Shown: positions 34,401 to 47,330, numbered from the stretch's first letter. The stretch: 64,000 bases of DNA from Cristatella mucedo (GCA_009760855.2 WPIO01000337.1:1-64000); one strand, 5' to 3'. Numbers and translations: made by a program. The notes: generated by a model not told the origin, from the letters alone.

Positions 34401-35159
34401 GATTGTGTCAGTAGCTGAGGTAAAGCAAGATGGTTTGTACATATGTGAATTATTTTAGAAGGGAAAGTTGGGTATTGCCTGACAAAGAAAACTAGGTTGT
34501 AACCGGCTTTGGCAAAAGAATGGATATTGGAGTTATGTAGCCACACTGTAAGAACTGGCTGACTAATGCATGGTGTGTTCAAATTTCTGGGCCTTCCAGT
34601 TGCCAAGTGCCTCCCAGCAAAGAAACCCTTTTCGGTGACCGTTATCATGTGGCAGACAGTAAGAGTAAGATTGATCGCTAGCATCAATGGATTGTGCACA
34701 GACCCAAACCTACCCTTGTGAGAGCTGAAACCTGGCGTCTTACGATGTTTTCGGTAGGCTGAGGAAGTTTGGGATACATGCCTGGCTTGGTAAGCCTTTG
34801 TGGGGTTAATATCTATGCTCTCATTGCAAGAACCGTAGCATTTCTCCTGCTAGAAAGAATCTGAGCTTGCATCTCTTTGCAGTCGAGCAACAACTACAGC
34901 TGAGGGCAGATTTGACAATGTTGATAGCATAATTCTATTCGTGCTTTTGCACCAATAGGCATATTTCTATTTGTCCCTATAATCTTTTTTCATTGTTTGG
35001 CATTGTTAATACTCAAATGATCTACAACCAATCGTGATGGCAGGCATTTACAATAAAAATTGCTTCTAAACAACTTGGCATGTAAGTTGGACTATTGCAG
35101 GGACTTTGCATTCCTGCTACTCGTTTGAAATAATGATAAACAACTATGAGACATATTTA
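34401..35159. other. Intron, no gene recognised
   Basis: The minus-strand frame 34256-34699 partly covers the LINE tail and shows no family features. Confidence 0.4.
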
Positions 35160-35600
35160 TCGCATCTTAACATAACATAATTGCTTTCTATGCACTTCAT
35201 GTGGGCTGTAATGGAAGCACTTCTACTTAGGAATTGCGTTAGCAGTGTCAGTATGAACAAGCAGACAAAGGAAAATGTGTACGGTTCCCTTAAAGTGTGG
35301 TACCTAGGAGGTTCTGTATTGGTTCTTTTTTAATGTCAAATCAGGCAATTCATGATGTCAATCGGAAGTGAGTGCCACGCTGGTGGAACAAACTAAGGAC
35401 GTGTATAATTTCCAAGGGCCTTGATTTTGGATTGACTCGTTAGAGGAAGTAGGCCTACCTAGCCTTATTGCGAATTAGTTTGCCTGCAAGTGAGTGACAG
35501 AACCTTGAAGTAGATAGCAAAAGTTAGCATACATTTTGAATGCAGCCATTTCAAGACGAACTACCGAGCTCTTATTGGGTAGCCTAGTTATAGCTCAATT
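35160..35600 (-). mobile_element. LINE family A, very old copy
   Basis: Weakly conserved order of family blocks: CTATGCACTTCATGTGGGCT, TGTCAGTATGAACAAG, ATCGGAAGTGAGTGCCACGC and AAGTGAGTGACAGAACCTTGAA. Confidence 0.5.
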
Positions 35601-35789
35601 GAATACACATTTGGGGTTCTCCTAAGTTTCCATGGATGTGTGTGTGTGTGGCAGATGTGTGCTGCTTGTGTTAGAGGTGCTATTCTCAGGATTACACTGC
35701 CTGCATTAGCATCGTGATGAATGACGAGCTTGCATTTGACTTCAAGGCCTATGTACTCTGACCTTTAATGGCTGAGCCACTATGTCTGC

Positions 35790-36180
35790 CGTGTCTTGCG
35801 TCCTCCATACCTAGCTGAAGTGCTGCACCAGTTTCAGCCTCCACCAGTCTTAAAATTGGCTATAGGCAGTGAATTAGCTGTTCCATCCCATTCTTCAAGC
35901 CTCTTGGGAACAGAAAATCTTTGCTTGCTCGTCCTCGCTGGGACCAAGCAATGCGAGCACATTAAACTACTACAGCTTCTGGCACATTTAGACACATTCA
36001 CAGGGCAGGCAGGTTCAAGAAAATCTGCTTAAAGCAAGTCTTTAGCTGCACCTCATGTTAATGTTGTAAAGGGGGGCTAGATCTGAGGAAGCAAAGCCGG
36101 CAGCAGCAGCAGCAGGTTTTCACCTGAACAACAGCTATTTCTCCATGCAGACGACTATGCTAAGCTTTACCTAATGCCTC
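35790..36180 (+). mobile_element. LINE family B fragments
   Basis: RPPYLAEVLHQFQP is read at 35796 onward. A separate segment at 36120-36175 reads FLHADDYAKLYLMPQ, a degenerate form of the RT YADD motif. Order and frames are scrambled. Confidence 0.55.
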
Positions 36181-36929
36181 AGGCTTTGCACGGCACGACT
36201 CTCGTGACACAACTTCCTAACAGAATCATTAATTATAGCAGACGTTTCTTAGTCCAAAGTTCGACGAGAGTGACGCAGCCATGGACTCTCACATGGGTGT
36301 GACAAATAAGTAACAGTTTCCATCCTCTTTCTCATACGATATGAAATCCTTGCAAAATCCTTGCAAAATGCTGAAGATCGACATGAAGAACGTGTGCTCT
36401 GATTTCTGTCAGATAATGCGTTCAAAATAAAAGCCGTCACGTAATATCTGTTTATGCTTTTAGTATTTTTGGTACAGCGCTACATGGGCATAGTTTCAGT
36501 GCACATACACTCTCTCGAACTCACGCTTTCTCTACAAATCCCTTGGTGACAGTCGTATATTCCAAGTCAATTACTCCAGTGCCGAAAATGATGTTAGTTT
36601 TTCACAATTTTTGCACTCTGGGAAAAATGAACGAATGGTTTTGACGAAGGCTGCTTAATTGCCGAAACCCTTCGTTTATCCCGAAGGACTTGCTGAAAGA
36701 ACTCTTGCTCACAGTTGGCTCCGAGTGGCTATTCAACACTGAACTTAAAAGCAAAGATTGTGATCTGATCTGATCTATCTGCATCTGATAATCGCTCAAT
36801 GCACAACAGGTGACATAAGTTTCAAAGCACTTTAAGGCTATGTGGTAAGCTGTCACATCATCTAGCGTTTCTCAAAGTGTGAGACCACTATGAAAGTCTA
36901 TACAGCTAAAAGTATAGGTCGCAAGCAAG
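36181..36929. other. Intron, no gene recognised
   Basis: AT-rich; nothing recognised. Confidence 0.4.
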
Positions 36930-37556
36930 AAGAAACTAGGCCACTGCTGCTGACTATGAATATGGCTGCAAGGCTAGTTTAAAAGTTCCAGAGATTTGAC
37001 CATGTGTCTCGTTAGTTATAAGAGCTACGGTGGCTGCCGGTTGATCAACGGATACAGGACGAAGTTCTTATGCTGACCCATAAGGCCTGCCACCGCTTAG
37101 CTCGCCCATACCTAGCTGAACTGCTGCACAAGTTTCAGCCTTCTCGTGCCCCCCCCCTGCTACTTGTATGGATAATGAATTAGCTGCTTCATGCCACTAC
37201 TTCAAGACAGTTTGCGACAGAAGCTGTTACTATGCAGGTCCTAGACTGTGGAAATCGCTTCTGCAACTCTTGCACAATGACAACTACTCTGCTGCTACTG
37301 ACCATTGCTATTCTTTTTCAGCAGTTCTGAGCTGCTACTTCTATGCTACTCACTACCTCAACTGCTCTCCTGACTCTGCCATGCTACCAACTTTCTTTTT
37401 GTTGTGGGAGACGAAGTCTGTTTGCAACCAAAAGCGAATCGAAAGCCACTTAGGCTGTGTAAGTACGCTATATAAAACTCTCCTGCTTAACATCCACATA
37501 GTCTTCATGGCTTTGTGGAGTTACAGACAGAGATACATTACATTACATCACAAGCA
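36930..37556 (+). mobile_element. LINE family B, 3' end
   Basis: RT C-terminal region with broken frames (AARLV..; WLPVDQRIQDE; ARPYLAELLHKFQP), then the frame from 37168 with CYYAGPRLWKSLLQLL and ATHYLNCSPDSAMLPTF. It ends in AGATACATTACATTACAT. Confidence 0.8.
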
Positions 37557-37745
37557 CGTGGAGGCTGGCTGCTACAGTTGCATAGAGACTGGCTGAGATT
37601 TGGCAGTGCCTAGTCAACCAGCTGCTCTACCGACTCCTCTACATGCCCAAAGCCTCTGGTAGGTATTCGGCTTCGGCAGAAGGAACAGTGAAATATGCAC
37701 CTTGCCTGCAGAGTAAATAAGTAGGTCACTTAAAGGTCACTTTCT

Positions 37746-38540
37746 TCATGATAATATTAACAATAATAATTCATACCCTCTGAGAACTCAATATCTTATT
37801 TGGCACTTTACGTATGTTGCAAAGGAAGCACGACCGAATGATTAGTGGCAGCATGCTCAATAAAAAGCAAGTATAACCTGGTTAGGGAAGACGAGCACAT
37901 CGTCAGAATACACATGTAGTTAGTGGCTGCGTGCACAGTGTCAGCAGGCTTAAGCAGATTAGGACGAATTACAGACCCACTAAATACTATCTAAAATGTA
38001 TGAGTTTTAGTTTTCTTTTTAAATTTTCACAAGTTAGGAGATTTCGTGACAAATGTCCATACGAACCAAAGGCGTGGTCTCCAAAGGATTTAAGATTTGC
38101 ACGAGGTGGGTGTGGGTGAACTGTTTGGTTCCTAAAAGCAAATGGCATGATCCTTAGCCTGGTGGATGAGTAGATTTGCGAGGTCGGCTGGAGCCAAAGA
38201 ATAAAGGGACCTACAAGTGAGTGACAAAACCTTGAGGCAGTTGCGTTGCTTGACCGGTAGCAAGTGCATAAAGAAGTGGTGTGATGTAGCAACTGCAATG
38301 CTCACGTCAGACTAACCTAGCTGCTGAGCTTTGCGCCAGCTGTAAGCACCTGAATGCACATGCCGTAAGACCAATAAGCAGCGAGTTACAGATGTCAAGA
38401 CGGGATGGCAATAATGCAGGGACCAATTTAGATGTGACGTGCCTGCCTAAGAAAGCCCAAATTTTAGCAATATTATGTAGCTGAAACCGAAAGCAGTCAG
38501 CCAATATTATTTAGCTGATGTTGTAGTCCAGCAGCATAGG
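37746..38540 (-). mobile_element. LINE family A, old RT C-terminal copy
   Basis: Tail at the left (ACAATAATAATTCATACCC), UTR, then degraded coding sequence: frames 37987-38298 and 38307-38504 keep FQLHNIAKIWAFL, SRLDICNSLLIGL and TNLKSFGDHAF. Confidence 0.8.
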
Positions 38541-39575
38541 CTTATTTTGGAGAGGGACGTGTAGATTATATGGGGGTGATAGTTAATAATTATTTGTCAC
38601 TAATGGAACAAGCCTGTTAGATATAGCTACCATTGCTTGTTTTATTTGGTTTAGTTAAGCCCTTCACTGGAGTAATTGGAATGGCCAGCATATTTATGTG
38701 GCTTCTGTGTTTCCTGCTCGATGGTTAGCAGATTGTTCACTATGCCCGAGTGTGCTTGGATAGCGGCAGTGAGTGCAGCATTGGTATTTTAATCAGCCCT
38801 GGTGAGCTGAGACTTGAAACCTGCCAGCCGAGTGGCCTCAGGCTTTCAGGCAGCTCAATGAATGAGGACAGCACGCAAGGTCTATTTGAAATGCCTACGT
38901 CTAAAATCCGTGCACGTGCGATATGCTGGTGGTACCAGGAGCCTGCCTGTTCAGCACACTCTTTAAAAGCTAATATAAATACATTTTGGCTGTTGACATT
39001 TAAGATTGTACTGGAAACCATAGCAAAAGGGATGAAAAAGGTGTGTACAATGACTAGGCTTTTTATGGAACGGTGCAAGTGAGTTACTTTGTAGTGTATG
39101 CCTGGCATGCCACTTATTTTTTAGTATTTAAATGAAAACTAGAGCCTTTTGAGTCGCTTGGAGGAGCGGCAATAGCCTCATGGCGTAAGGAAGAACAGAC
39201 TTTCTTGCCTAAACTAATAACAGTTTATTGGTCTCTGCTAACATGGAGTTTATATTCCCTCTTGAATGCTGTTTTTTGCTTGAGAGAATGCATGCTGTCT
39301 ACTCGTAAAATCTTGGTTTTATGTAATGTAATTAGTGTAAACAACAATGTAATTAGTGAATAATCATCTCCAGTCAGGTATGGATTTCACTGCTCATTGC
39401 TGAAATCTATTTGTAATAGTAACGATAAATAATTGCCCAGCAGGTTATTTGTACGGCTGCGTCTGATAGCATAATATGCATGAAAGAATATTAGATTATT
39501 TGGCTCTGCTAGTGCCAAGTCGTTATTTGACAATTTTCTGTTGACTTTTGGTTGAGCTCTCTTGTTTTGCTTTAG
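38541..39575. other. Intron before the Roc-COR exon
   Basis: No exon supported. A plus-strand frame at 38750-39082 (110 codons) has no recognised features. A pyrimidine-rich stretch and TTTAG at 39571-39575 form the acceptor of the next exon. Confidence 0.5.
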
Positions 39576-41400
39576 GGGATTGACGGACGTGGAAACATGA
39601 TAACTGAGCTGCCAGATGAAGTTGTTCATACCTCACTGACCAATCTCTCATTGGAAGGCAATCCAATGGTTCTTCCACCTAGTGCAGTGTGTGACCAGGG
39701 AATTGAAGCTATTCGGCAGTACTTCCGAGATAGCACTCAGGGGAAGGAATCGCTATGCTGTGATACTATCAACATGCTTGGAGACACGGGAGCAGGAAAG
39801 ACTAGCATCGTTCAGTCGTTACTCTTCGGCCGGCCATCCACTGCTGCAGATGACGATAGAACTCGTGTGATAGATCAGAGCCTTGTAAAGATTGCAAATC
39901 AGATCATAAATGTGAATGACTTTGGTGGACATGAAATTTACCAAACAGTATTTCCAATATTTTTGCCCTCTAAAGGGCTTTGTATCATTGCGTTTGACGT
40001 AAGCGAAGAGCTTGTAAAGCAGAAAGAGAAGGTAAAGAAGTGGCTTATGACAATATTCGCTAAATCAACCGAGATACGAGTTATCGTAGTTGGCACGCAT
40101 GCTGATCTTCTTGAAGTAGGCCCACTGAAATATGTGGCAAAAGAGATGGATGAGTACATAACAGAAATTCATCAGTCTGCTCAAAAAGAGCTTACGTCTC
40201 ACATAAATGGACTTCAGGATTTGGATTCCTCCAAAACTAACATCGAATTCCTCGAAAACTCTTATGCCGTTATAAAAGCCGCTGACATTTCATTCAGAAC
40301 TATAAGCTGTAAAGAGAGTGGTGATCATGGCCTAGGTGACCTGATATCCCTAGTCGAGAAGAAACTTAAGGCCGCAGTGCAGTATCCTGCTTCCTGGTGT
40401 CGTATTATGAAAGATATAAAGGACCATAAGTCAGAAGACGAGAACCTACAACCACATTTGGAATGGAAGATTGTCAGAGAAGTGTATGCACGGCACTCGC
40501 TGCCAGAACCGGACGACTCCACACTTAAATTTGTCCTTCGATCTCTTGTATGGACATCCCAGATTATATGGTTAGAAAGCTCTCCAAATCTTCAACACTT
40601 GGTTTTCAATCAACCCCAACGTATTATTTCCTATTTAAAGAAGGTATTGCACCACGAAAATTTTGAAAAATTTCAAAATGATGACTATTACAGACATAAC
40701 ATTGAGTCATATCGTGGAGGGGCTCTGGATAAACCGTTCTTTGGTATATTGCTTGACAATCAGCATGTCAAAGTTGTCAGCGATTTTATGCAACATTTTC
40801 ACATGATTTGCCTCACTTGTCAGGGAATCTACATCTTGACTTGCAATCTCCCTGTGCAGCCTCCTACTAACCTGCAGAAGTGGCTAACCAATGCAGCTGC
40901 AGACCCACCTGTTTGCTGTCACCTGAGCTTCCTGGGGAATTGCATGCCGCTTGCTTTCTTTCCTACTCACTTGACAGCCGTGTTATCCTGGCTGTTCTCA
41001 AATGATGCTGAGCCTGAGTTCTGGAAGGATGGAATACTTGTCGAACTGCATGGCATACGTACAATAATGAGACGCAAAGTTAGTACCGTGGAATTGCTGG
41101 CATTTTCAAGATCGGGTGCAGAGGATGTCTGGAGAGCTTTACAGCCATTACTTAAGTGCATACTTGGTAATATAGCTGAGTCGTGGAAAGGTGTTCCGCC
41201 GAGCTGCATGCTTGTCTGCCCTAAATCGACGTCGATGGAAAACCTACTACCAGTCGTGTCACCTCACGGTCGTAAAGTGAATTGGAATAAACTGATGAAT
41301 TACGAGCAATCTATGGGGGAGCAACCACATTCAAGCACCTGGGATTGCAAAAAGTGTCGCTATAGCATACCTGGAATATGGATGTATCTTCATATGCCAG
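39576..41400 (+). CDS. Roc-COR exon of ROCO gene (LRR end, Roc GTPase, COR)
   Basis: Main exon, 1825 nt, entering in phase 0 and leaving in phase 1 at donor CCAG|GTATGA. The frame runs on to a stop at 41432, but a paralogous exon keeps a donor at the same point, so the last nine residues are probably intron. Counting from the internal Met at 39597: residues 1-40 end the LRR block (LTNLSLEGNPMVLPPS), and the Roc GTPase follows. It has P-loop GDTGAGKT (62-69), switch II DFGGHEIY (~108-115), GTHADLL for guanine specificity (~169) and ISCKES near 240. COR starts around AVQYPASWCRIMKDIKD (~260) and fills most of the rest. The C-terminal part has a CKKC pair. ROCO proteins use Roc-COR as a dimer-regulated GTPase in the cytosol. 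No kinase domain follows. Confidence 0.93.
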
Positions 41401-42772
41401 GTATGACCACAAGTTGTCAGTTCTCTCGATAATCCTCCTGAGGTTTGAGGTTATTGAATGCTTAAATCGTAGCTTTGTTGGCCTTGAAGACTTGCAGCTC
41501 CCACCGGGATTTTCTTAGGGCTTTCCCACTATGGCTTCCCACTTTGACTAATGGTTTGTTGAATTGCCTTAGGCATTACACTTTTGCCTGTCCATTGTCT
41601 CTTTTGATTTGGTCTCCGGTTCTAGGTAGGCCTTGTGACTACCTTTGGAGCAGGTGCTCATAAAATGCTATTTGTTTAATTTTGACAATAAATTTGGTAA
41701 GCTTTGTGCTAGTATTAGTTAATAGGCTTAGCTGTTTACTTACCTTTTACAAAACTAATATAACTATAGGAATGCAATACAATTCAATAGCAATATAATA
41801 CAGCTGTATATCACAATCTATGCGGGCAGTTACTATGAAGTTGCGTTACCTAATTTCTTATAAAGCTTTAAGATTATTACTGACTGTATTTTGCCAGAAC
41901 TTAGTATCGTGTTTTTTTTAATTACCATCCAGTTAAATGCCTTGCCAGATAGTAACATTTTTTTGTTTCGAGCAGGTTTGTATTAGCTAAAACTACACGA
42001 TGCACATGCACACTCTCACACTCATACACACTCACATACAGGCATGCACGTAAGCACATATACACATGCACACATACCAATCACACACGGTGCACTTATT
42101 ATGCTAAATTCAACCCTATCTTTTTCTGGGATCATAGTTACCAGTAGTTTAGTTTCTCTACTGAGAAGTGCGCTGTAGCCTTGTAGCTGTAAAAGATCTT
42201 ATTAAAAAAAAGTTGATTGCCAAGAACTGAAGAGTACTCCTTTGCTATCATCACAATTCCTTTTAATGTGGCTTACAAAACTCCGTGACTAGGTCACTTA
42301 AGGCTGTTATCAAACAATTACCATCTTCTCTTTGAAGGCTCCTGCTCACAACAACACTTTCGGGATGCAGCCAAATACCTCAAACGGCTAGGTAAGGGCA
42401 ACCTGTGTAAGGGGCTTGATGATCATAAGGTCATCCTTTGCAAAGCTTTGCTTCAGCTTTACACAAGTCTATAACTAGTGACTTAGTTTTATCGTCATTC
42501 AATTGAGGAGATATTGTTTGCCCGAAAGACTACTTCGACATACATGTCTGGATGAGAAGAGCCTTAGGTAGCTCACTTCACATGTCAATGCTGCAAGAGA
42601 CATCAGGTAGGGACACTCACAATATTGCTAATAGAAAGTGGCAATTTCTTAGATTACATTCTTCTGAATGTGAATGATCATTTTATTTTATATGGGATTT
42701 GTGTAGTTGGTTAAGTTAAATGCATTGTGCTTGACATAAACACTAATTTAACAAATTTATTTGTGCTGTAAA
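41401..42772. other. Intron after the Roc-COR exon
   Basis: Bases 41401-41680 recur, diverged, at 44331-44600 after the duplicate exon. A CA-rich stretch lies at 42000-42090. No exon seen. Confidence 0.6.
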
Positions 42773-44600
42773 CCCTCCACTGCGGCAGCTGACGATAGAA
42801 CTCGTGTGATAGATCAGAACCTATGCAAAAATTGAAAGTCACTTTGTTAATGTGAATGACTTTGGTGGGCATGAGATTTATCAACAGTGGTTCCAATGTC
42901 TTTGCCTTCTAAAGGACTTCGCATCGTTGCGATCAACATAAGTGAAAACCTTGAGCAACACAAGGAACAAGTTAAGAAGTGGCTTATGGCTGTATTTGCT
43001 AAAACAACCAAGATACGAGTGATTGTAGTTGGCACGCATTCTGATCTTGAAGAAAACTATCTCAAAAAGTGGCTCAAGATATGAAGGAGTACGTATACGG
43101 AATTCATTTGTCTGCTCAGCGAGAGCTTGAGTTTCACATCAATGCACTTGCACTTCAGGATTCCTCCAAAGCATCGAGCATCGAGTTCCTCAACCAATCT
43201 CTCCATGTCATAGCGACTGCCGGAATTTCGTTCGTTACGGTCAGCTGCCTAGGATGGATTCACCATTGCCTAGCTGAGCTGACATCACTAGTCCAGAAGA
43301 AACTTAAAGCCATAGTGCAATATCCTGCATCCTGGTGTCGTATTATGAAAGAGATAAAGGACTATAAGTCAAACGATGAGAACTCTCCGCCAGATCTTGA
43401 ATGGCAGCACATCAGACAAGTTTATGCACGGCACCTGGAGCCGGAGCCGATCGACTTCCCACTATAAGCTATTCGCTTCGATCTGTCGTGTGGACATCCT
43501 AGTTTGCATGGTTAGAGAGCTCTTAGTCCCTTGAAGACTTTGTATTCTATCAACCACAGCAAATTAATAATGATTTAGAGAAGGTATTGCATCACGAATA
43601 TTCTGAAAGTCTTCAAAACCATCATGGCGTTCTGCATTACGAATTTAGTGTGCAGGCATAATGTCTAGGCATTAGGGATCGATATTTTTTGCGATATTTC
43701 TGGGAATAGACACATCTAAGTGGTCAGTTATTTTGAGCCGCAGTAGCACACGGTTGCACTGATCGATCATGGCAACTACATATTGACTCATAATCTCCGT
43801 GATCAGCCACCTTCAATGCTGCAGGTGTGGCCAAACGCAACGGCTGAAGATCCCTTGCATCTTGGCTTCCTGTGAGATTGTATGCCACTTGCTTTCTTTC
43901 CAACTAACCTGTCCTCAGTTTTTTCCTGGGTTTACTCGATTAATGCTGAGCCGAACTTTTGGAAGGATGGAAAACCGCATGGTGTACCTGCCATCATGAG
44001 ACGAAACAAGAGCAACTTGGACTAGATATCATTTTAAAAATCGGGAAGAATAGAATCAGGAGAGATTTACAATCATTGCTTGACTATATCCTTAATATTG
44101 TGGCAAGATCATGGTGCTCTGCTGAAATGCAAGGCTGTCTTCCTGGGATTGGGAGACCTGGGGAGCCTATAGCCAAGTGTGCAAGCACACGGTCGTATTG
44201 TGACTTGGGATACACTGGAGAGAGATGGGCAATCTAGAACTGAGCCATGGCATTCGAGTACCGGGAATTGCAAAAGGTGTGGCCATAGCATACCGTCAAT
44301 GTGGATATATCTACGACAGGCAGGTAGGACGACTGGTTTTAGGTCTTGACGATGTGAGCTTTTAAGTTAGCTGAAGTTTAAAACGTGGCTTAGTCAACCT
44401 TGAAGATTTGTAATGCATCTTGGGATTGTTTAGGGGTTCTACTCTACCCTAGTTTTCCTAATGGGTTGAAATGCAGCATCTGTCGTGGGTATTAAGTTTT
44501 AGTATCTCTATTGTCTATTCTGATTCGGTGTCTAGTTATAAATATGCACTTCAATTACCTTTTGATTAGATTGCAATTAGAACTGGTGCTCAAGTGATGC
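42773..44600 (+). pseudogene. Truncated duplicate of the Roc-COR exon
   Basis: Collinear with 39836-41680, so it includes intron beyond the exon and arose by genomic duplication, not retroposition. It starts after the P-loop, which is absent. It keeps DFGGHEIYQ, then loses one base at about 42890 (frameshift). It carries WLMAVFAKTTKIRVIVVGTHSD in the second frame, and AIVQYPASWCRIMKEIKDY in a third (43069-43467), ending at TAA. Later COR segments are more degraded. The splice donor is retained (GGCAG|GTAGGA, exon end about 44323). With no P-loop, several frameshifts and stops, it cannot encode a working Roc-COR. Confidence 0.85.
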
Positions 44601-44828
44601 TTTTGGCTTGGCCTTTAAACTCAGAATCTTTCATGTGTACCTCAATAGTGTGCTCTCAGCGGTTTTCTGCCGTTGAGCAGACTGTAAAATAATTCACTGC
44701 TGGAGACTCAGGGATCGTCATACTCGGATGGCCTAAATGCTTCAGCAGTATTAGCATTCTAGGCTGGTTTGCTTAGCAGCATCCTGCCTGGCCTGCTTAA
44801 GCACTGTCTCTGTCAGTCTGTCTGTCTC

Positions 44829-44886
<58 letters not shown>

Positions 44887-46085
44887 CTTTGAAGACCTAT
44901 GCAGCCTGCTGTTTTTGCATAGCAGGTCCATCATGTTAGGCTACTAAGTTTGTGCCTGCAGCCTAGTGACCCTCAGACCGATCTGATTAGACTTCTCAGG
45001 CGGCTTGAATGCATTCAGCTGTAACTATTCAGACCTACTTACACAGCTCATGCCAGATAAAGACTCCAACATCTCCACAGCTTGATACTGACTTGGTGTC
45101 TCGAGTTGATGTGTTTTGGTCCTGGCTTTGGTTTAATGATTTGTCATGAAAGTGGCCTGTTTTAGCTGTCGAAGCCGGTAATGGCAGTGCTTTTAGTCGC
45201 AGCCTGGAAGGCCTATCAGGCCCTCTTACAGAAGGAGCTGAAATTGAATTTCACGCAATTTCACAAAAATGACCATCCGAGTTGTATCAGGTCAGCAAGG
45301 TTGCTGCTGAACTTCCAGATGAAATGCTTGTAATGCCTACGGAAGTAATGGCAGGGAAGCTGCATGAACTACCAAGTAGTTTTGAGAAAATGTTTTTAGT
45401 GTTAGGTGTGGCATCATCACTCTTAACGTTCAGTTTAACTTCGGACTCTCTTTTAAAATACTAGTAGGAAAGTATTTTGTATCATTTTAGACCACCTTAT
45501 TCCTATTAAGTCGGCTAGCTGGCCTCAAGGCTGTCATGTCAGTTTAAAGCAATACGAATAACCTGGAACCTCGAGTTCGTAGTGCCTATTCATGAAGTTA
45601 AGTAGTTTATGGGCCTCGAAGTTGATCTTTGTTTCGAAGTAAATAAGTACTGTCTTTGGTTACGGCTCACTGTGTGCACTTCACTCAGGACTACTTAAAT
45701 GTCGAGATGTTGATGAGTAACATGACTATCGAGGGAGGTCACTGGAGACTTCAAAATACTGCCATCCCCGATGATCATGTCAGGCCTCACGAAGTTTCCT
45801 TGTTTTTTTAGACAATGAGACTGTCAGGGGTAATCAGGCGCCCGGTCGCAAAAGAGACAATGTGACAAAGGACCGAGTTCTCAGTGCAGAAAGGTGTCAA
45901 TTATTGGCTTCTAGTGTGTCTCTGACAGGTGGTTGTGTCATGACTGAATAATTGGCTAGCCCTAGTGTTTCGTTTGATATCTATGGTAATACCAGAATTT
46001 TGAAATACACATTAACACCTTCTAAAATATTGAAAGCTTTGTGCAAGTGTGACTTTGCCTTCATGCACTTCATTCAGTAATTGGT
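44601..46085. other. Intron, no gene recognised
   Basis: Contains a TC microsatellite (44810-44883). A short frame at 45282-45464 includes AELPDEM and KLHELPSSFEKM, faintly LRR-like, but without splice support. Confidence 0.4.
44810..44883. repeat. (TC)n microsatellite
   Basis: Starts as TCTG/TCTC mixtures and becomes pure TC. Confidence 0.95.
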
Positions 46086-46087
46086 CC

Positions 46088-46316
46088 CAGTGATTCGTCC
46101 TTTATGTGCTTATCCACGGTGACACTATTGCATGCTGCCACTAACCACAATTGCATGCTGACCCTATGCATGTCACCCCTAACCATAATATTCATGTTGT
46201 TTATCAAGCATGATGTTTCCACTCGCCATTCGATCGGTTTTCCTTTGCATCAAATGTAAAGCGCCTTGAAAGAGATTGTGCTCTCTGATTGTGCATTATC
46301 AAGTGTATCATTATTA
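46088..46316 (+). mobile_element. LINE family A, 3' tail
   Basis: GCATGCTGCCACTAACCACA, CATGTCACCCCTAACCAT, AATGTAAAGCGCCTTGAAAG, then TATCATTATTATG at the end. Confidence 0.85.
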
Positions 46317-46878
46317 TGCACGACCATCATATATAACTTCTGGTCCCCAAATATTGATCCGGGATTTTTACGAGCTTGTCTGCAAGCTGGAGCTGATCTT
46401 GAATGTTGCCAGTGCCACCATTTTCTCTCCCCCTCCAGATCTTTCCATCCTCCTCACATGTCCCTTCCTCCTCTTCTTGCTGCTGCAGTTGTATCGTTTA
46501 GGGCGTTTTCACATTTGATGGAACTGGTGGCTGCCAAAGGTACACCAACTGCTGCAGGACCATGCCAATACTCTGAGGAATTTTTCGGTGTTTAGGTTCT
46601 TAATAAAATACGTGAAGACGTAGAATGTCGTGACATCTGTCAGGAGTTATTACCTTGCAGATTTTAGGTCTCAGCTACAGATGCACCTAGTGGGGTCAGG
46701 TTTGCCTTTGCCTCAGACAACATCTCTTTTTGTTTTGCTCTGTATTGCTTACCTACATGTGTATGAGTCAGCTCACTTAGAAGTCCAAACTCTCTTCCGT
46801 TTGATGCAGCTAACTTACTTTGCCCTTTCTCTTTAAAGTGATGCGATTGTTTGATTCGTTGTGCTTTCTTTTTTTCAG

Positions 46879-46968
46879 GTAATGAGGGCAAACCTTCTGC
46901 CCTACTGCTTGGTGCCAGCAGCGACCTACCAGCTTCATTGGTAGCACCTAAGAAGAGGTCATGGGAAG
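46879..46968 (+). CDS. Linker exon of ROCO gene
   Basis: A 90-nt exon, phase 1/1, between acceptor TTTTTTTCAG (ends 46878) and donor GTAAGC (46969). It encodes NEGKPSALLLGASSDLP, then ASLVAPKKRSWE: a small, hydrophilic, Pro/Ser/Lys-containing linker. Its phase matches both the donor at 41400 and the acceptor at 50520, which is the main evidence. No domain is recognisable, as expected for a spacer between COR and the CARD-like domain. Confidence 0.65.
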
Positions 46969-47182
46969 GTAAGCTTGGTGAGCCGTGAAGGCACACTGGG
47001 GAGGATGGTTGGATTTTACGAGCTTTTTTATAGCCTAATGAGGTGGTACTCAGCCTGCCCGTAGCCCGGGCGGAGAGTTGTGAGTCCAGGTGGGGCAGAG
47101 CACTGTGGGCAGAGTCACGCCCACAACATCGCCATCTTCGTCATTTCGAACTCGCGATTTGAATATATAAATTTCTCTATAA

Positions 47183-47330
47183 TAACACTAATAATACGGC
47201 ACTTGGTAAGGCACACTCAGAGAACTCACTTTTTTCTATGTGCTTTACATTTGCTGCACAGGGAAACATGATTGAATAGTGAGTAATAGCACTAGTCAAC
47301 AATGGCCACTGCTAGTCGTGCCTAATCTTG
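47183..47330 (-). mobile_element. LINE family A, 3' tail
   Basis: AATAATACGGCACTTGGTAA, CTATGTGCTTTACATTTGCT and AACATGATTGAATAGTGAGT in the family order. Confidence 0.75.

Noticed and set aside
37168-37596. 142-codon ORF as a host gene
   Set aside because: It is the C-terminal end and 3' tail of LINE B, matched at 21480-21900, 59600 and 61052.
38750-39082. 110-codon ORF upstream of the Roc-COR exon
   Set aside because: No motif, no splice support, not duplicated elsewhere in the window.
41401-41432. Stop at 41432 as the end of the ROCO protein
   Set aside because: The duplicate exon keeps a donor at the same place, and the phase-1 donor at 41400 fits the linker and CARD exons. I treat the last nine codons as intron read-through, while noting that an unspliced end is possible.
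45282-45464. LRR-like exon with AELPDEM
   Set aside because: No acceptor or donor giving a phase-compatible exon, and only one weak motif.
46489-46539. 51-nt phase 1/1 micro-exon (VSFRAFSHLMELVAAK)
   Set aside because: Good acceptor tract, but the donor GTACAC is weak and there is no homologous copy; chance is likely.
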